Part shown: positions 1-7,441 of the stretch, piece by piece
Position numbering within the stretch: position 1 is the first letter of the stretch
Layout of the letters: every line of letters starts with the position of its first letter
Program-made: the position numbers and the translations under genes
Notes under the pieces: model-generated
What the model saw: the letters and a program-made list of their open reading frames with translations, nothing else
Database searches by the model: none
Told to the model about the DNA's origin: nothing
Assembly (NCBI GenBank): GCA_031380225.1
Contig: JANNFX010000027.1
Coordinates: forward strand, 1 to 36,006
Direction: 5' to 3'
Length of the DNA stretch: 36,006 nt
Source of the DNA: JANNFX01 sp031380225
GTDB taxonomy: Bacteria > Pseudomonadota > Alphaproteobacteria > Rhizobiales > Hyphomicrobiaceae

Positions 1-126
1 GTCATCGGCAGCATACGAACGTGGATAGGCTCCACTTTCCATTGCTTTGAGCATTAGCTCATGCGCGTCCTCCGGCGCCAACCCAAACAATGCTGGCCGC
101 GCCAAATGATAAAATGCGCCAAGCAT
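1..126 (-). CDS. pyrD: Dihydroorotate dehydrogenase (quinone), N-terminal fragment
   Basis: Only the first 42 codons are inside the window; the gene runs off the left edge. The visible protein starts MLGAFYHLARPALFGLAPED and continues through AHELMLKAMESGAYPR. This matches the N-terminal membrane-associating helices of class 2 (quinone-linked) dihydroorotate dehydrogenases, which oxidise dihydroorotate to orotate in pyrimidine synthesis. The ATG (126-124) overlaps the stop of the upstream DUF952 gene in a TGATG arrangement, so the two are translationally coupled. A DUF952-pyrD pair is, from memory, common in Alphaproteobacteria. The call rests on the N-terminus and the neighbour only, because the catalytic part is not visible. 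Confidence 0.8.
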   Translation of the reverse strand, partial: MLGAFYHLARPALFGLAPEDAHELMLKAMESGAYPRSYAADD

Positions 127-488
127 CACAATGCCTCCGCAGGCTGCACGGGGGTACCATCGTCGCTGAGTGCGAGTGGCTTGACCCACAGCGCAAGCAC
201 TGTCGGCAACATTGAGTAAAGGTGCGGAAATCGATCTCCGCCGCGTGAGATTTCCCATTTGAGATGCGGACCGAGAGTGACTGGATCGTAGGCAACGAGC
301 AGGTGGTCAGTGGCGTTGCGAAAATACTTAGCAAGTGTGCCGGCCAATTGGTGGGGACCGGCAGACATGTGAATGTACCCATCCCGGATATCGTCGGCGG
401 ACCCTTCGAAAGCGCCACTCACAAGCGCTGTATTCCAAGCGTTTTCGCTTATGACTTTATAGATAATTTTGTCAGGTCGATCCGGCAT
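126..488 (-). CDS. DUF952 family protein
   Basis: This is a 120-residue soluble protein with the DUF952 hallmarks: an N-terminal IYKVISENAW segment, then DGYIHMSAGPHQLAGTLAKYF, LLVAYDPVTLGPHLKWEISRGG and FPHLYSMLP, ending in a VKPLAL strand. The biochemical role of the family is not established. ADP-ribosyltransferase-like folds have been proposed for related families, but nothing here proves activity. I chose the ATG at 488; a TTG four codons upstream (500) is possible but less likely. The stop overlaps the pyrD start, so the gene probably leads a short operon with pyrD. Family assignment is confident; function is unknown. Confidence 0.85.
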   Translation of the reverse strand: MPDRPDKIIYKVISENAWNTALVSGAFEGSADDIRDGYIHMSAGPHQLAGTLAKYFRNATDHLLVAYDPVTLGPHLKWEISRGGDRFPHLYSMLPTVLALWVKPLALSDDGTPVQPAEAL

Positions 489-500
489 AAGAGGGCGCAA

Positions 501-878
501 TCCGTTGCGGCTTGGTCACTTCAGTAACCCGATGCAAGTCATCGCATAACATTTTCCGGCTAATGGTGGTTGAAATCGCCGCGGTGCATGTTAGCTTAAA
601 AAAGGTGGTGACGCTTACTTTGGGTCCGGTTGGGGGACAGGTCAACCAGACGATATTTATGAACGAAACGAGGGGGAGCGATCGGGATCCAGGATGTCCC
701 GTGAGCTGCACGAGCTCGCATGTTCTGAACGTCAGTCCGGGCGAACAATCGTTCGATTGCTGGCGCTGCGGTGTCATTGGAAATTAGAATTCCCTCATCG
801 CAGCTTTGCGATGGGGGTTGATTTTTCTCTACTTTGATTTGCTTCGATTTGAAATTTAAAGACGGGTGGGGCGCGTGC
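501..878. other. Intergenic stretch with an unassigned plus-strand transcript
   Basis: This gap lies between the divergent DUF952 gene and the DUF262 gene. A plus-strand reading frame at 512-787 (91 codons from a TTG, 42 codons from an internal ATG at 659) ends just before a clear intrinsic terminator. Its C-terminus contains DCWRCG, but I see no convincing ribosome site and recognise no family. The terminator implies that something is transcribed rightward here: a small protein, a small RNA or a decayed gene. The 818-878 part is AT-rich and should hold the promoter of the DUF262 gene, but no clear -35/-10 pair stands out. Confidence 0.35.
792..826 (+). terminator. Intrinsic terminator, plus strand
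   Basis: An 11-bp stem (792-802 with 807-817, one T-G wobble) closes a GCTT tetraloop. It is followed by TTGATTTTTCT, a T-rich tract on the plus strand only. The minus-strand side has no T run. The hairpin sits 4 bp after a plus-strand stop codon (785-787) and upstream of the DUF262 gene, so it ends a rightward transcript whose product I cannot identify. Confidence 0.7.
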
Positions 879-2549
879 GTGACTGACTACATCAAAGTGA
901 AGCTCGTGCCTGTGCGAGAGCTGTTCAGCGGCTCGTCAAGATTTCAGTTGCCATGGTTCCAGCGCGCATACGCTTGGCAAGTCCCGCAAGTTGGACGGCT
1001 CCTAACCGATATATTTGACGTGATGGAGCAGCAGGACCCAAAACGCCAGCGCTACTTTCTTGGCACACTGATGGTGGCCCGCACTCCAGGACAACTCTAC
1101 GCGTCGCTGGTCGACGGCCATCAACGCGTGATGACATTAACATTATTGTTCGCCGTCATACGCGACCTTGAAACAGATCCATTTGTTCGGTCCGAAATCC
1201 AAAGTTTGATTGGAACGGTAGCCAACCGGCTACAACCACAGGAGAACCTTGCTCAGTTCTGCGTGAATTATGTCCAGGCCGTTGGAGCAACTGAAAGCGT
1301 TCCGGATGGCACCCTTTCGGAAGCGGAACAGAACATTGTTGATATTCGCGACTATCTCAGAGGTGAGCTGTCAGATGGCGACGTTTCAGCCGAAGTGCGC
1401 CGGAACCTCCTGAAGACCTTGACCGACCAGTGTTCCGTCATTGTCCAGGAAGTCGACGATGTCGATGAGGCATGGCGCATTTTACAAATTGATGAAGAGA
1501 CACGGTACGACTTCAACGCCACCAACCGGGCCAAAGTCAGCTTGTTGTCAATGGTGCCCAATGAGGATCGCAAGGCGTGCCGCCTGATATGGGAAGACTG
1601 CGAAGCCAAACTTCCTGCTGAGGACCTGCACAAACTGTTGCTTTATTTGCGCACGCTCAAACTGCGGCGGCCATCAGACCGGCCACTCGAAAGCGACGTT
1701 GCACAAGCCTTTGCAATCAATACCAACGGCCTCGACTTCATGCGAGACACACTGGCGCCAGCCGCAGAGTCGCTGGCCGCTCTCCGGCGGATGGAGATTG
1801 GAGATGCCTCAGAACGGGCGGCGACGACGGCATCTATCAAGCGTATGCTTATTGTATCAGACGATCTCTGGGTGCCAGCCGCTTTGCACTGGCTTGATCG
1901 CCGCGGTGTTGGCGGTGAGACGGAAGAGTTCTTTGCCCGCCTCGAACGGCTTGTGTGGCATCTGCGCCTGACCGGCATTGACCCGCCTCGCCAGCAACGC
2001 AAGATCATCGCATTATTCCCTGACATCGAAAAAGGTGTCGCGGTCGCGAACATGCGGGAGTTCGACGTTTCAGCCAAAACGCGCAACACCTTGCTGACCA
2101 ACCTTCGGGGCGCGAACTTCGATGGAAAAAAGTATGCCACGGTGTTGCTGCGCCGGTGCAGCCTGGATCTCGGACACGAACACGGCAGGATTGACGATAA
2201 GAACGTGACCCTCGAGCACATTCTGCCCAAATCCCACGTCGACGGCGGCCCCTGGCAGGCCAGTTTCCGCACAGAACAATTCGTCAAGGACTACGCCCAC
2301 CGTCTCGGAAATCTGACATTCCTAAATACCATTGACAATAACGCTGCTGCTAGCCGTGAATGGGCGTTTAAGCGGAGCATTTATGCCAGATCTGAATTCA
2401 TAATGTCGAACCAGTTAAGCAGAACACCCAACTGGACGCCTGAGGCCATCAATCAACGTACCGAAGACTTGATTGCTGGATTATTCCGCTCATGGGACAT
2501 GGACATGACATCGGCCCCAGCGCGGAGTGTTACTCCGCGCTTTGGATAG
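879..2549 (+). CDS. DUF262/DUF1524 protein (GmrSD-like putative type IV restriction enzyme)
   Basis: This protein of about 556 residues carries both halves of the GmrSD family in one chain. The N-terminal DUF262 part has FQRAYAWQ (about residues 28-35) and DGHQRVMTLTLLFAVI (about 80-95), equivalent to the usual QRxYxW and DGQQRxxTL nucleotide-hydrolysis motifs. The C-terminal DUF1524 part has the HNH-like LEHILPKS (His about 447), then LGNLTFLN and a downstream Asn/Lys/Tyr segment. GmrSD enzymes cleave phage DNA carrying modified, often glucosylated, cytosines; that role is inferred here. The family often varies at the second Q, which is H in this protein. I placed the start at a GTG (879) because the residues upstream, read from a TTG at 834, do not look like the family. 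It stands alone, with no methylase or partner gene. Confidence 0.85.
   Translation: MTDYIKVKLVPVRELFSGSSRFQLPWFQRAYAWQVPQVGRLLTDIFDVMEQQDPKRQRYFLGTLMVARTPGQLYASLVDGHQRVMTLTLLFAVIRDLETDPFVRSEIQSLIGTVANRLQPQENLAQFCVNYVQAVGATESVPDGTLSEAEQNIVDIRDYLRGELSDGDVSAEVRRNLLKTLTDQCSVIVQEVDDVDEAWRILQIDEETRYDFNATNRAKVSLLSMVPNEDRKACRLIWEDCEAKLPAEDLHKLLLYLRTLKLRRPSDRPLESDVAQAFAINTNGLDFMRDTLAPAAESLAALRRMEIGDASERAATTASIKRMLIVSDDLWVPAALHWLDRRGVGGETEEFFARLERLVWHLRLTGIDPPRQQRKIIALFPDIEKGVAVANMREFDVSAKTRNTLLTNLRGANFDGKKYATVLLRRCSLDLGHEHGRIDDKNVTLEHILPKSHVDGGPWQASFRTEQFVKDYAHRLGNLTFLNTIDNNAAASREWAFKRSIYARSEFIMSNQLSRTPNWTPEAINQRTEDLIAGLFRSWDMDMTSAPARSVTPRFG
2520..2540. terminator. Perfect hairpin overlapping the end of the DUF262 gene
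   Basis: A 9-bp perfect GC-rich stem (2520-2528 with 2532-2540) closes a 3-nt loop and lies inside the last codons of the DUF262 gene. A short TTT follows on the plus strand. It sits between two convergent genes whose stops are only a few bases apart, so it may stop transcription from either side. The lack of a long T tract makes the terminator role moderate. Confidence 0.45.
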
Positions 2550-2552
2550 ACA

Positions 2553-4832
2553 CTATTGTTTCTTCCAGAAACCACGCATCAGCGCCGAACTGACATCTGA
2601 AAAATCATCGGTCCAAGCGGTTGCGCCGCGAGCATCGATGACGCGCGCATCACTCCAGTGTTGGCGAACAGCCTCCACCATGGCTGGGTTGCGCGACACG
2701 AAAATCACGTTTGACGCCGCCGCTTCCGGCATCGGCGCCGCAGCCGGCGGGAACACACTTAGGGCTGTTACATCCGGCATATTCTGGAGCGTCGCAGCAA
2801 TTGAAGCCTCGAGATCCAGGTAACGGTTTGAAACGTGCAACGCCAACAAGCCTTGCGGGGCAAGTTTGTCGAAGTAGACCGCAAACGCTTCGCGCGTTAA
2901 CAGGTGAACCGGGATCGCGTCCGATGAGAACGCATCGATCAGCAAGAAGTCGAACTTGTGAGGGCTTTCCTTTTGCAGCGTCAAACGCGCATCACCCAGT
3001 ACTATGTCAGTGCTGGCTTTGGTGCGCGACAAGTACGAGAAGAACTTCGGGTTCTTCGCGATGCGCGCAACCAGCGGGTCGATCTCATAAAAGCGCATAC
3101 TTTCGCCTTGCTCAGCGAAGTAAGCCAGTGACCCCGAGCCAAGCCCAACGAAGCCCGCCGTAAATGGTGTATGGCGAGTTTGAGCCGAGACCGAGCGGGC
3201 GATAGCCAGTCCCTGCGCCATCGGCTGCGCTTGATGATAGTAGAGCGCAGGAGGCTGATCAGTAGCGGCAACACCGTTGGCGCTCTTGATGCGCTCGGCA
3301 CCATGCTGCGTCGTGCCGTGGATCATGAAGCGATATTGATCTGTCTCAACGACGCGCACAGAGCCAAAGAACGAGCGTTCGGCGTGAATGGTCAGCGTAT
3401 CGCCCGGCACAACCATGATGGCAGCGATCATAACCATGACCATCAGGGCGCGGTGTTCGGGCCAGGTGCGCGTCTGGTAGACCGACACTAAAGTCACGAC
3501 AATCAAGGCCATTAAGGCTGGCCCAGCATTGCCAAGCAAGCCGGCCGCGACGATGGCGTTGTAGCCGACGAATACACTGATCAGAACCGCCGTGATAGCG
3601 GCCAATAGATAAGCTCTGACTGGCGTTTCAAGACCGAAGACCACGCCCGGGCGGGCCAGCAGCGTAATCATCAGCAGCAATTTGAATTCGAGTACGGTGG
3701 TGAAGATCTGCGGCGCGACAAGTGCCGCAAACATGCCACCAACGACGCCGCCCGCCGACATCCAGATGTAAAATTCGGTCAAGTGGGTGGTTGCTGGCCG
3801 GCGAAGGTAAAGTTCGCGATGGCAGACCAGAGTAGCCAAGAAGAAGGCGACGATCGCGGCCAAGGCGCCAGCAAGATATGCCGAAAAGCACAAGTGCAGC
3901 AGGATGGCTATTGGCAGCGCCGCAAGGACTGTCTGATAGTTGAAGGCAAGGCGGTCCTTAAACACCAAAATGAAACTCAACAGATAGATCGCTAACGGGA
4001 ACACCCAAATAAACGGCGCCGATGCGACATCTGTGGTGATGTAGGTCGTGACACCGGTCAACAAGCCGGATGGAAGAGCTGCGAAGAAAATCCATGCGGC
4101 GCGCTCGCCATTCGATGGCTTGGTTGCAACTGCAGAGACTGTAGAAATCGCGACCGAGGCATGTTGAGTTCGATTCCTCATCATCAATACAGCGCAGCCG
4201 CCAATCAACACTGCCAGACCAACGAAGCCAGCACTCCAGACTGAACTCTGCAATTTGAGACCGAGCATGCGCTCAACAACAAATGGATAGGCAAGCAAAG
4301 CGATGAGGCTGCCCATATTGCTGGCGCGGTAGAGGAAGTACGGATTATCTGCATCCTTGTGCCCAGTCGACGCGAACCAAGCCTGCAGCAAGGGAGCCGT
4401 AGCCGAGACCGCGAAAAATGGTAACCCGACTCCAAGTGCTAATACGCCGATCAACCACGCATAGGCATCTCCAGCCGGCGGCTCAGACAAACTAGCTGGC
4501 AATCCAATCGGCAGCGCGACCGCGGTCAATGCCAATACAGTCAGGTGAACAGCCGCTGCTGTCTTGGCTTGAAAGCGACGGTTTAAAATGTGAGCGTAAC
4601 AGTAGCCGGCTAATAATGTGAACTGGAAGAAGCACATCGAAACTGCCCATACGGCTGGCGTACCTCCAAGAGCTGGCAGCGCCATCTTCGCGAACATCGG
4701 CTGCACCGAAAACAGCAACAGCGCCGACGAAAACAAAGTGGTTGAGAACATAACCACCAAGGCTGCCGGGTTTGCGATCACAGCGGCTGCGCGTACCGCC
4801 CAGCTGTCCGCCAATGTCGATTGTTGATCCAA
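2553..4832 (-). CDS. Fused MFS-type membrane / spermidine-synthase-like protein
   Basis: The first roughly 500 residues are many hydrophobic helices, beginning with FSSALLLFSVQPMFAKMALPALGG, the hallmark of the fused MFS/spermidine synthase family. The last roughly 250 residues form a SpeE-like Rossmann methyltransferase-fold domain: FFGSVRVVE, GFVGLGSGSLAYF (cofactor loop), FYEIDPLV, GDARLTL and LLIDAFSSDAIPVHLLT. True spermidine synthases transfer aminopropyl from decarboxylated SAM. Whether this membrane-anchored form makes a polyamine is not known. I chose the TTG at 4832 because AAGGAG stands six bases upstream. A reading extending to 4931 adds 33 residues without a ribosome site and does not resemble the family. 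It is convergent with the DUF262 gene, with a 3-bp gap. Confidence 0.85.
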   Translation of the reverse strand: MDQQSTLADSWAVRAAAVIANPAALVVMFSTTLFSSALLLFSVQPMFAKMALPALGGTPAVWAVSMCFFQFTLLAGYCYAHILNRRFQAKTAAAVHLTVLALTAVALPIGLPASLSEPPAGDAYAWLIGVLALGVGLPFFAVSATAPLLQAWFASTGHKDADNPYFLYRASNMGSLIALLAYPFVVERMLGLKLQSSVWSAGFVGLAVLIGGCAVLMMRNRTQHASVAISTVSAVATKPSNGERAAWIFFAALPSGLLTGVTTYITTDVASAPFIWVFPLAIYLLSFILVFKDRLAFNYQTVLAALPIAILLHLCFSAYLAGALAAIVAFFLATLVCHRELYLRRPATTHLTEFYIWMSAGGVVGGMFAALVAPQIFTTVLEFKLLLMITLLARPGVVFGLETPVRAYLLAAITAVLISVFVGYNAIVAAGLLGNAGPALMALIVVTLVSVYQTRTWPEHRALMVMVMIAAIMVVPGDTLTIHAERSFFGSVRVVETDQYRFMIHGTTQHGAERIKSANGVAATDQPPALYYHQAQPMAQGLAIARSVSAQTRHTPFTAGFVGLGSGSLAYFAEQGESMRFYEIDPLVARIAKNPKFFSYLSRTKASTDIVLGDARLTLQKESPHKFDFLLIDAFSSDAIPVHLLTREAFAVYFDKLAPQGLLALHVSNRYLDLEASIAATLQNMPDVTALSVFPPAAAPMPEAAASNVIFVSRNPAMVEAVRQHWSDARVIDARGATAWTDDFSDVSSALMRGFWKKQ

Positions 4833-5006
4833 AGGTTGCTCCTTCGCTAAAATGTTGGCTGATTTTAACGAGACCCAGTTAAGATTTAGGTGCCGTTGCT
4901 GGCAGGCTGGGAGCGGTGGAAATCGTCTCAAGACGTGTCAAATGCTGAATGAAATGTAATGCATTGCGGTTTTGACGGCGGCGAAGAAGCGGTCTAAGTT
5001 TGATCG

Positions 5007-5669
5007 ATGAAAGTTTTCTTTAGAACTGTGAGCGTTTTCGCCGTTGCGCTAAGTTTGTTTGGCCAGATCGCGCTGGCCCAAGCACCTCCCTCGGGCGAGC
5101 CGCCGCGGCGGCCATCGGCTGAGGAAATGGCCAAAAAGCGAGAAGCTGCGCGCCAGCCGGTTCTATCGCTTGAAACGCGCGATAAAATCCTTGCTGGGCT
5201 TTATGAAAAGTTGCGAACTGAAAAAGACAAAAGCAATATCGGCGAAATTCTGATTGCCATAAGGCAGGCGTCGTTCTTTTCCGGTAGTCCAACCACCGAT
5301 CTGCTGTTGAACAGAGCTGCGCAAGCGATCAAGGCCAAAGATACGCCCCTCGCTCAAAAGTTCATCGATACCGCTTTGGAATTGCAGCCTGATTCATACA
5401 GGGCATATAATATGCGGGCGCTGGCATATTCGATGCAGAACGATCACGGCCGGGCTATTGATGATTACCGCCGCGCGATCGCTCTCGATCCCAAGAATTA
5501 TATGCCATTCGCTGGGCTAGCTGATGAATATGCGAAGCAGAATATGACGAAGGAAAGTATCGACGCCTATACTGAACTCGAAAAACGTTTCCCATTGTTC
5601 CGCGACACGCCTGACTATAATCAAGTCCCGGAACCCGAACGCAACGACAACAACCAGCAGGGTATTTAA
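5007..5669 (+). CDS. Secreted tetratricopeptide-repeat protein
   Basis: This is a 220-residue protein with a clear signal peptide (MKVFFRTVSVFAVALSLFGQIALAQA, cleavage near residue 24-26), a proline/arginine-rich linker (about 27-50) and helical TPR-like repeats in roughly residues 95-200. The repeats include PLAQKFIDTALELQPDSYRAYNMRALAYSM and HGRAIDDYRRAIALDPKNYMPFAGLADEYA. TPRs bind other proteins, so a periplasmic scaffold or assembly role is the general expectation; no partner is indicated. It is transcribed alone, divergently from the spermidine-synthase fusion, and its end is marked by a hairpin. I recognise no specific family beyond TPR. Confidence 0.8.
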   Translation: MKVFFRTVSVFAVALSLFGQIALAQAPPSGEPPRRPSAEEMAKKREAARQPVLSLETRDKILAGLYEKLRTEKDKSNIGEILIAIRQASFFSGSPTTDLLLNRAAQAIKAKDTPLAQKFIDTALELQPDSYRAYNMRALAYSMQNDHGRAIDDYRRAIALDPKNYMPFAGLADEYAKQNMTKESIDAYTELEKRFPLFRDTPDYNQVPEPERNDNNQQGI

Positions 5670-5680
5670 ACCCCTGCTGG
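5654..5680. terminator. Hairpin between convergent genes
   Basis: CCAGCAGGG (5654-5662) and CCCTGCTGG (5672-5680) pair perfectly over 9 bp around a 9-nt AT-rich loop. The TPR gene's stop codon lies in the loop. No T tract follows on either strand, so it may be a weak or factor-assisted terminator for the TPR gene or for the facing small membrane protein gene. Confidence 0.45.
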
Positions 5681-5696
5681 CAGTGCGCGGTCTGGA

Positions 5697-5918
5697 TTAA
5701 ATGACCCGGTCTTCACGGCGGTCAAGATCATCAAGTGTCGGCTGACGCGGCTTCGCGCCGATGTTCTTTGGCGTAAGCAGGAGTGCAATCACCAGCGGCG
5801 GAATCAGGAAGCACCACGCCGCCCACGATGAGTAATCTCGATTCTTCCAGCTCGCCAGGAAGCCGCCGAGGATAGCGCTGACCACGGCTATCACGCCCCA
5901 AATCACGATGGTATTCAT
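5697..5918 (-). CDS. Small inner-membrane protein of unknown function
   Basis: This 73-residue protein has two hydrophobic segments (about residues 3-22, IVIWGVIAVVSAILGGFLAS, and 33-48, WCFLIPPLVIALLLTP) followed by a charged tail ending LDDLDRREDRVI. The ATG at 5918 follows a strong AGGAGG ribosome site, which makes this small gene credible. I do not recognise a family. It stands alone downstream of the fds operon on the same strand, about 180 bp after fdsD, and could be read through from it or have its own promoter in 5919-6102. Confidence 0.7.
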   Translation of the reverse strand: MNTIVIWGVIAVVSAILGGFLASWKNRDYSSWAAWCFLIPPLVIALLLTPKNIGAKPRQPTLDDLDRREDRVI

Positions 5919-6102
5919 GGCTGTCCTCCTGGTCTGATTGCGTCGGCACCAATTGGAGGCCGGAAATCAGACACCCTTCAGATGTGCATCAACTGCGGCA
6001 AAAACAAGCTCTGGTTCGCCAATCTTCGCAAAAAATATGATGATTTACTCTATATTTCAGAACGTTAACAGTGCCTAAACGCGCTCAAAGAGCAAACGCC
6101 AA

Positions 6103-6432
6103 TCACGCTTTGGTCGATTTTTTAGAGGCCAGTTTGGCCGGCTTCGGCGCGTTGCCATCTTTTTGCTGAGCAGGCTTTACTGTTGTGGCCAGCGGATTGA
6201 CGGCGGCCGGGGCTGTGGCTGCCAGCCCATTCACAGCCTTGAGAGCGATCGGCAACATACCCGCGCCGCCAGCCTTGACATGGTCGCGGATGCCGTCGCG
6301 CATCCTGGGCTCCCAGAATAGCGTGATATGGCGCGCCGTGCCCTCGATCGCCTTTTCTTCACCTCGGATAGCGAAGTTTTTTGCGATTTGGTTGGCCATC
6401 ATGACCAGCTTGTCGGACTGCTTAGCGGACAT
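6103..6432 (-). CDS. fdsD: Formate dehydrogenase delta subunit
   Basis: This is a 109-residue small subunit of the NAD-dependent molybdenum formate dehydrogenase. It starts MSAKQSDKLVMMANQIAKNF and contains HITLFWEPRMRDGIRDHV, which is typical of FdsD, followed by a family-variable Ala/Lys/Pro-rich tail (about residues 70-109). FdsD is needed for assembly or stability of the FdsABG enzyme. I chose the ATG at 6432, which overlaps the end of fdhD by 11 bp. A longer in-frame reading to 6528 would lie entirely over fdhD and does not look like protein of this family. It is the last gene of the fds operon. Confidence 0.88.
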   Translation of the reverse strand: MSAKQSDKLVMMANQIAKNFAIRGEEKAIEGTARHITLFWEPRMRDGIRDHVKAGGAGMLPIALKAVNGLAATAPAAVNPLATTVKPAQQKDGNAPKPAKLASKKSTKA

Positions 6433-7288
6433 TGCGTTTGGCCTCGGGATTTTGAGCGGTTGGGGCGCGCGACGTAAGCCGGTCGCCATGAGTGAAAACT
6501 TCAAAGCCGTCTTGGCGTGCGACTGCAATCAGCGTGACGCCAGCAGCATCCGCGGTGCGGATGGCAAGTGCTGTTGGCGCCGACACCGCAACAATCACTT
6601 CGGCGCCCAGGCGCACAGCCTTCTGCACCATCTCGACCGAGACACGGCTGGTCAATACGACGATGCCGTCGCTTGTCTTTTTATTTGTCCTGAGCAGCGC
6701 GCCAACAAGTTTGTCGAGCGCGTTATGACGGCCGACATCCTCGCGGATGGCGATCAAGCCCTCGGACGGCGACCAGTAACCAGCTGCATGGACAGCGCGC
6801 GTCCGAATATTCATTTCTTGCAGCGGCGCCAGCGAAGCCATTGCACGCTGAATTTCGTCCGGCGAAACATGCACCGTCCGAGAGACCGGCGGTAATACCG
6901 GAACTGCGGCGTCCAAACTTTCAACACCGCACAGACCGCAACCGGTTGGGCCAGCAATTGCCCGGCGGCGCGCAGAGATAACCCTGCTAGCATCCGCAGT
7001 CAGCCAGACCCTGGCCTCGATGCCATTGTCTTGCTCAACAATGTCGATCGATTGGATATCAGCCGGATTGTGAATATGGCCTTCGGTGAAGCTAAATCCC
7101 ACCGCAAAGTCTTCCAGATCTGCCGGCGTTGCCATCATGACGGCGTTCGTTGAACCGTCGTAGACGATTGCGACTGGCGTTTCTTCCGGCACCGCGCGCA
7201 GTGTCTCTTCATTGGCACATGCGGCTCCGCCGCCAGCACCAGAGGAGCCAATGCGGAGAGACGGAACTGAGCGAACGGGGCCGGTCAT
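6422..7288 (-). CDS. fdhD: Sulfur carrier / formate dehydrogenase accessory protein FdhD (FdsC)
   Basis: This 288-residue protein is the FdhD family member that passes sulfur from a cysteine desulfurase to the molybdenum cofactor of formate dehydrogenase, making the sulfido ligand needed for activity. The conserved CGLCG loop (Cys117 and Cys120) is present, as are DFAVGFSFTEGHI (about 60-72), EDVGRHNALDKLVG and VLTSRVSVEMVQKA. In operons of this type the gene is called fdsC. It is separated from fdsA by a 150-bp stretch holding a palindromic repeat and overlaps fdsD at its end. The ATG at 7288 is a reasonable start, since the N-terminal 30 residues are variable in the family. Confidence 0.93.
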   Translation of the reverse strand: MTGPVRSVPSLRIGSSGAGGGAACANEETLRAVPEETPVAIVYDGSTNAVMMATPADLEDFAVGFSFTEGHIHNPADIQSIDIVEQDNGIEARVWLTADASRVISARRRAIAGPTGCGLCGVESLDAAVPVLPPVSRTVHVSPDEIQRAMASLAPLQEMNIRTRAVHAAGYWSPSEGLIAIREDVGRHNALDKLVGALLRTNKKTSDGIVVLTSRVSVEMVQKAVRLGAEVIVAVSAPTALAIRTADAAGVTLIAVARQDGFEVFTHGDRLTSRAPTAQNPEAKRNVR

Positions 7289-7300
7289 TTGGTCTTTTTC

Positions 7301-7432
7301 GTAGGTTGGTTAGCGCGGCCCGGATGTCTGATGTCAACACCGCATCATCGTCCGCGCGTAACCTAACACTTTCGCTTTGCTTCACGTTGCTGGGTTACGG
7401 CCGCAAGTGCAGTGCGGCCTAACCCAACCTAC
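7301..7432. repeat. Palindromic intergenic element between fdsA and fdhD
   Basis: The stretch begins GTAGGTTGGTTAG (7301-7313) and ends CTAACCCAACCTAC (7419-7432), an inverted repeat with one unpaired base. Inner segments can also pair: GTAACC (about 7358-7363) with GGTTAC (about 7393-7398). The terminal GTAGGTTGG/CCAACCTAC is the same as in the element at 31483-31570. It fills almost the whole gap between fdsA and fdhD. It has no coding capacity and looks like a small non-autonomous palindromic repeat of the kind scattered between genes in many proteobacteria. Confidence 0.65.
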
Positions 7433-7441
7433 GGACATCAA

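Noticed and set aside
5731..5952. Alternative frame over the small membrane protein
   Set aside because: It lacks a ribosome site and has low-complexity content, while the 5697-5918 frame has AGGAGG and membrane helices.
7150..7422. Plus-strand frame over fdhD and the palindromic element
   Set aside because: It is antisense to fdhD for half its length, and the rest is repeat sequence.
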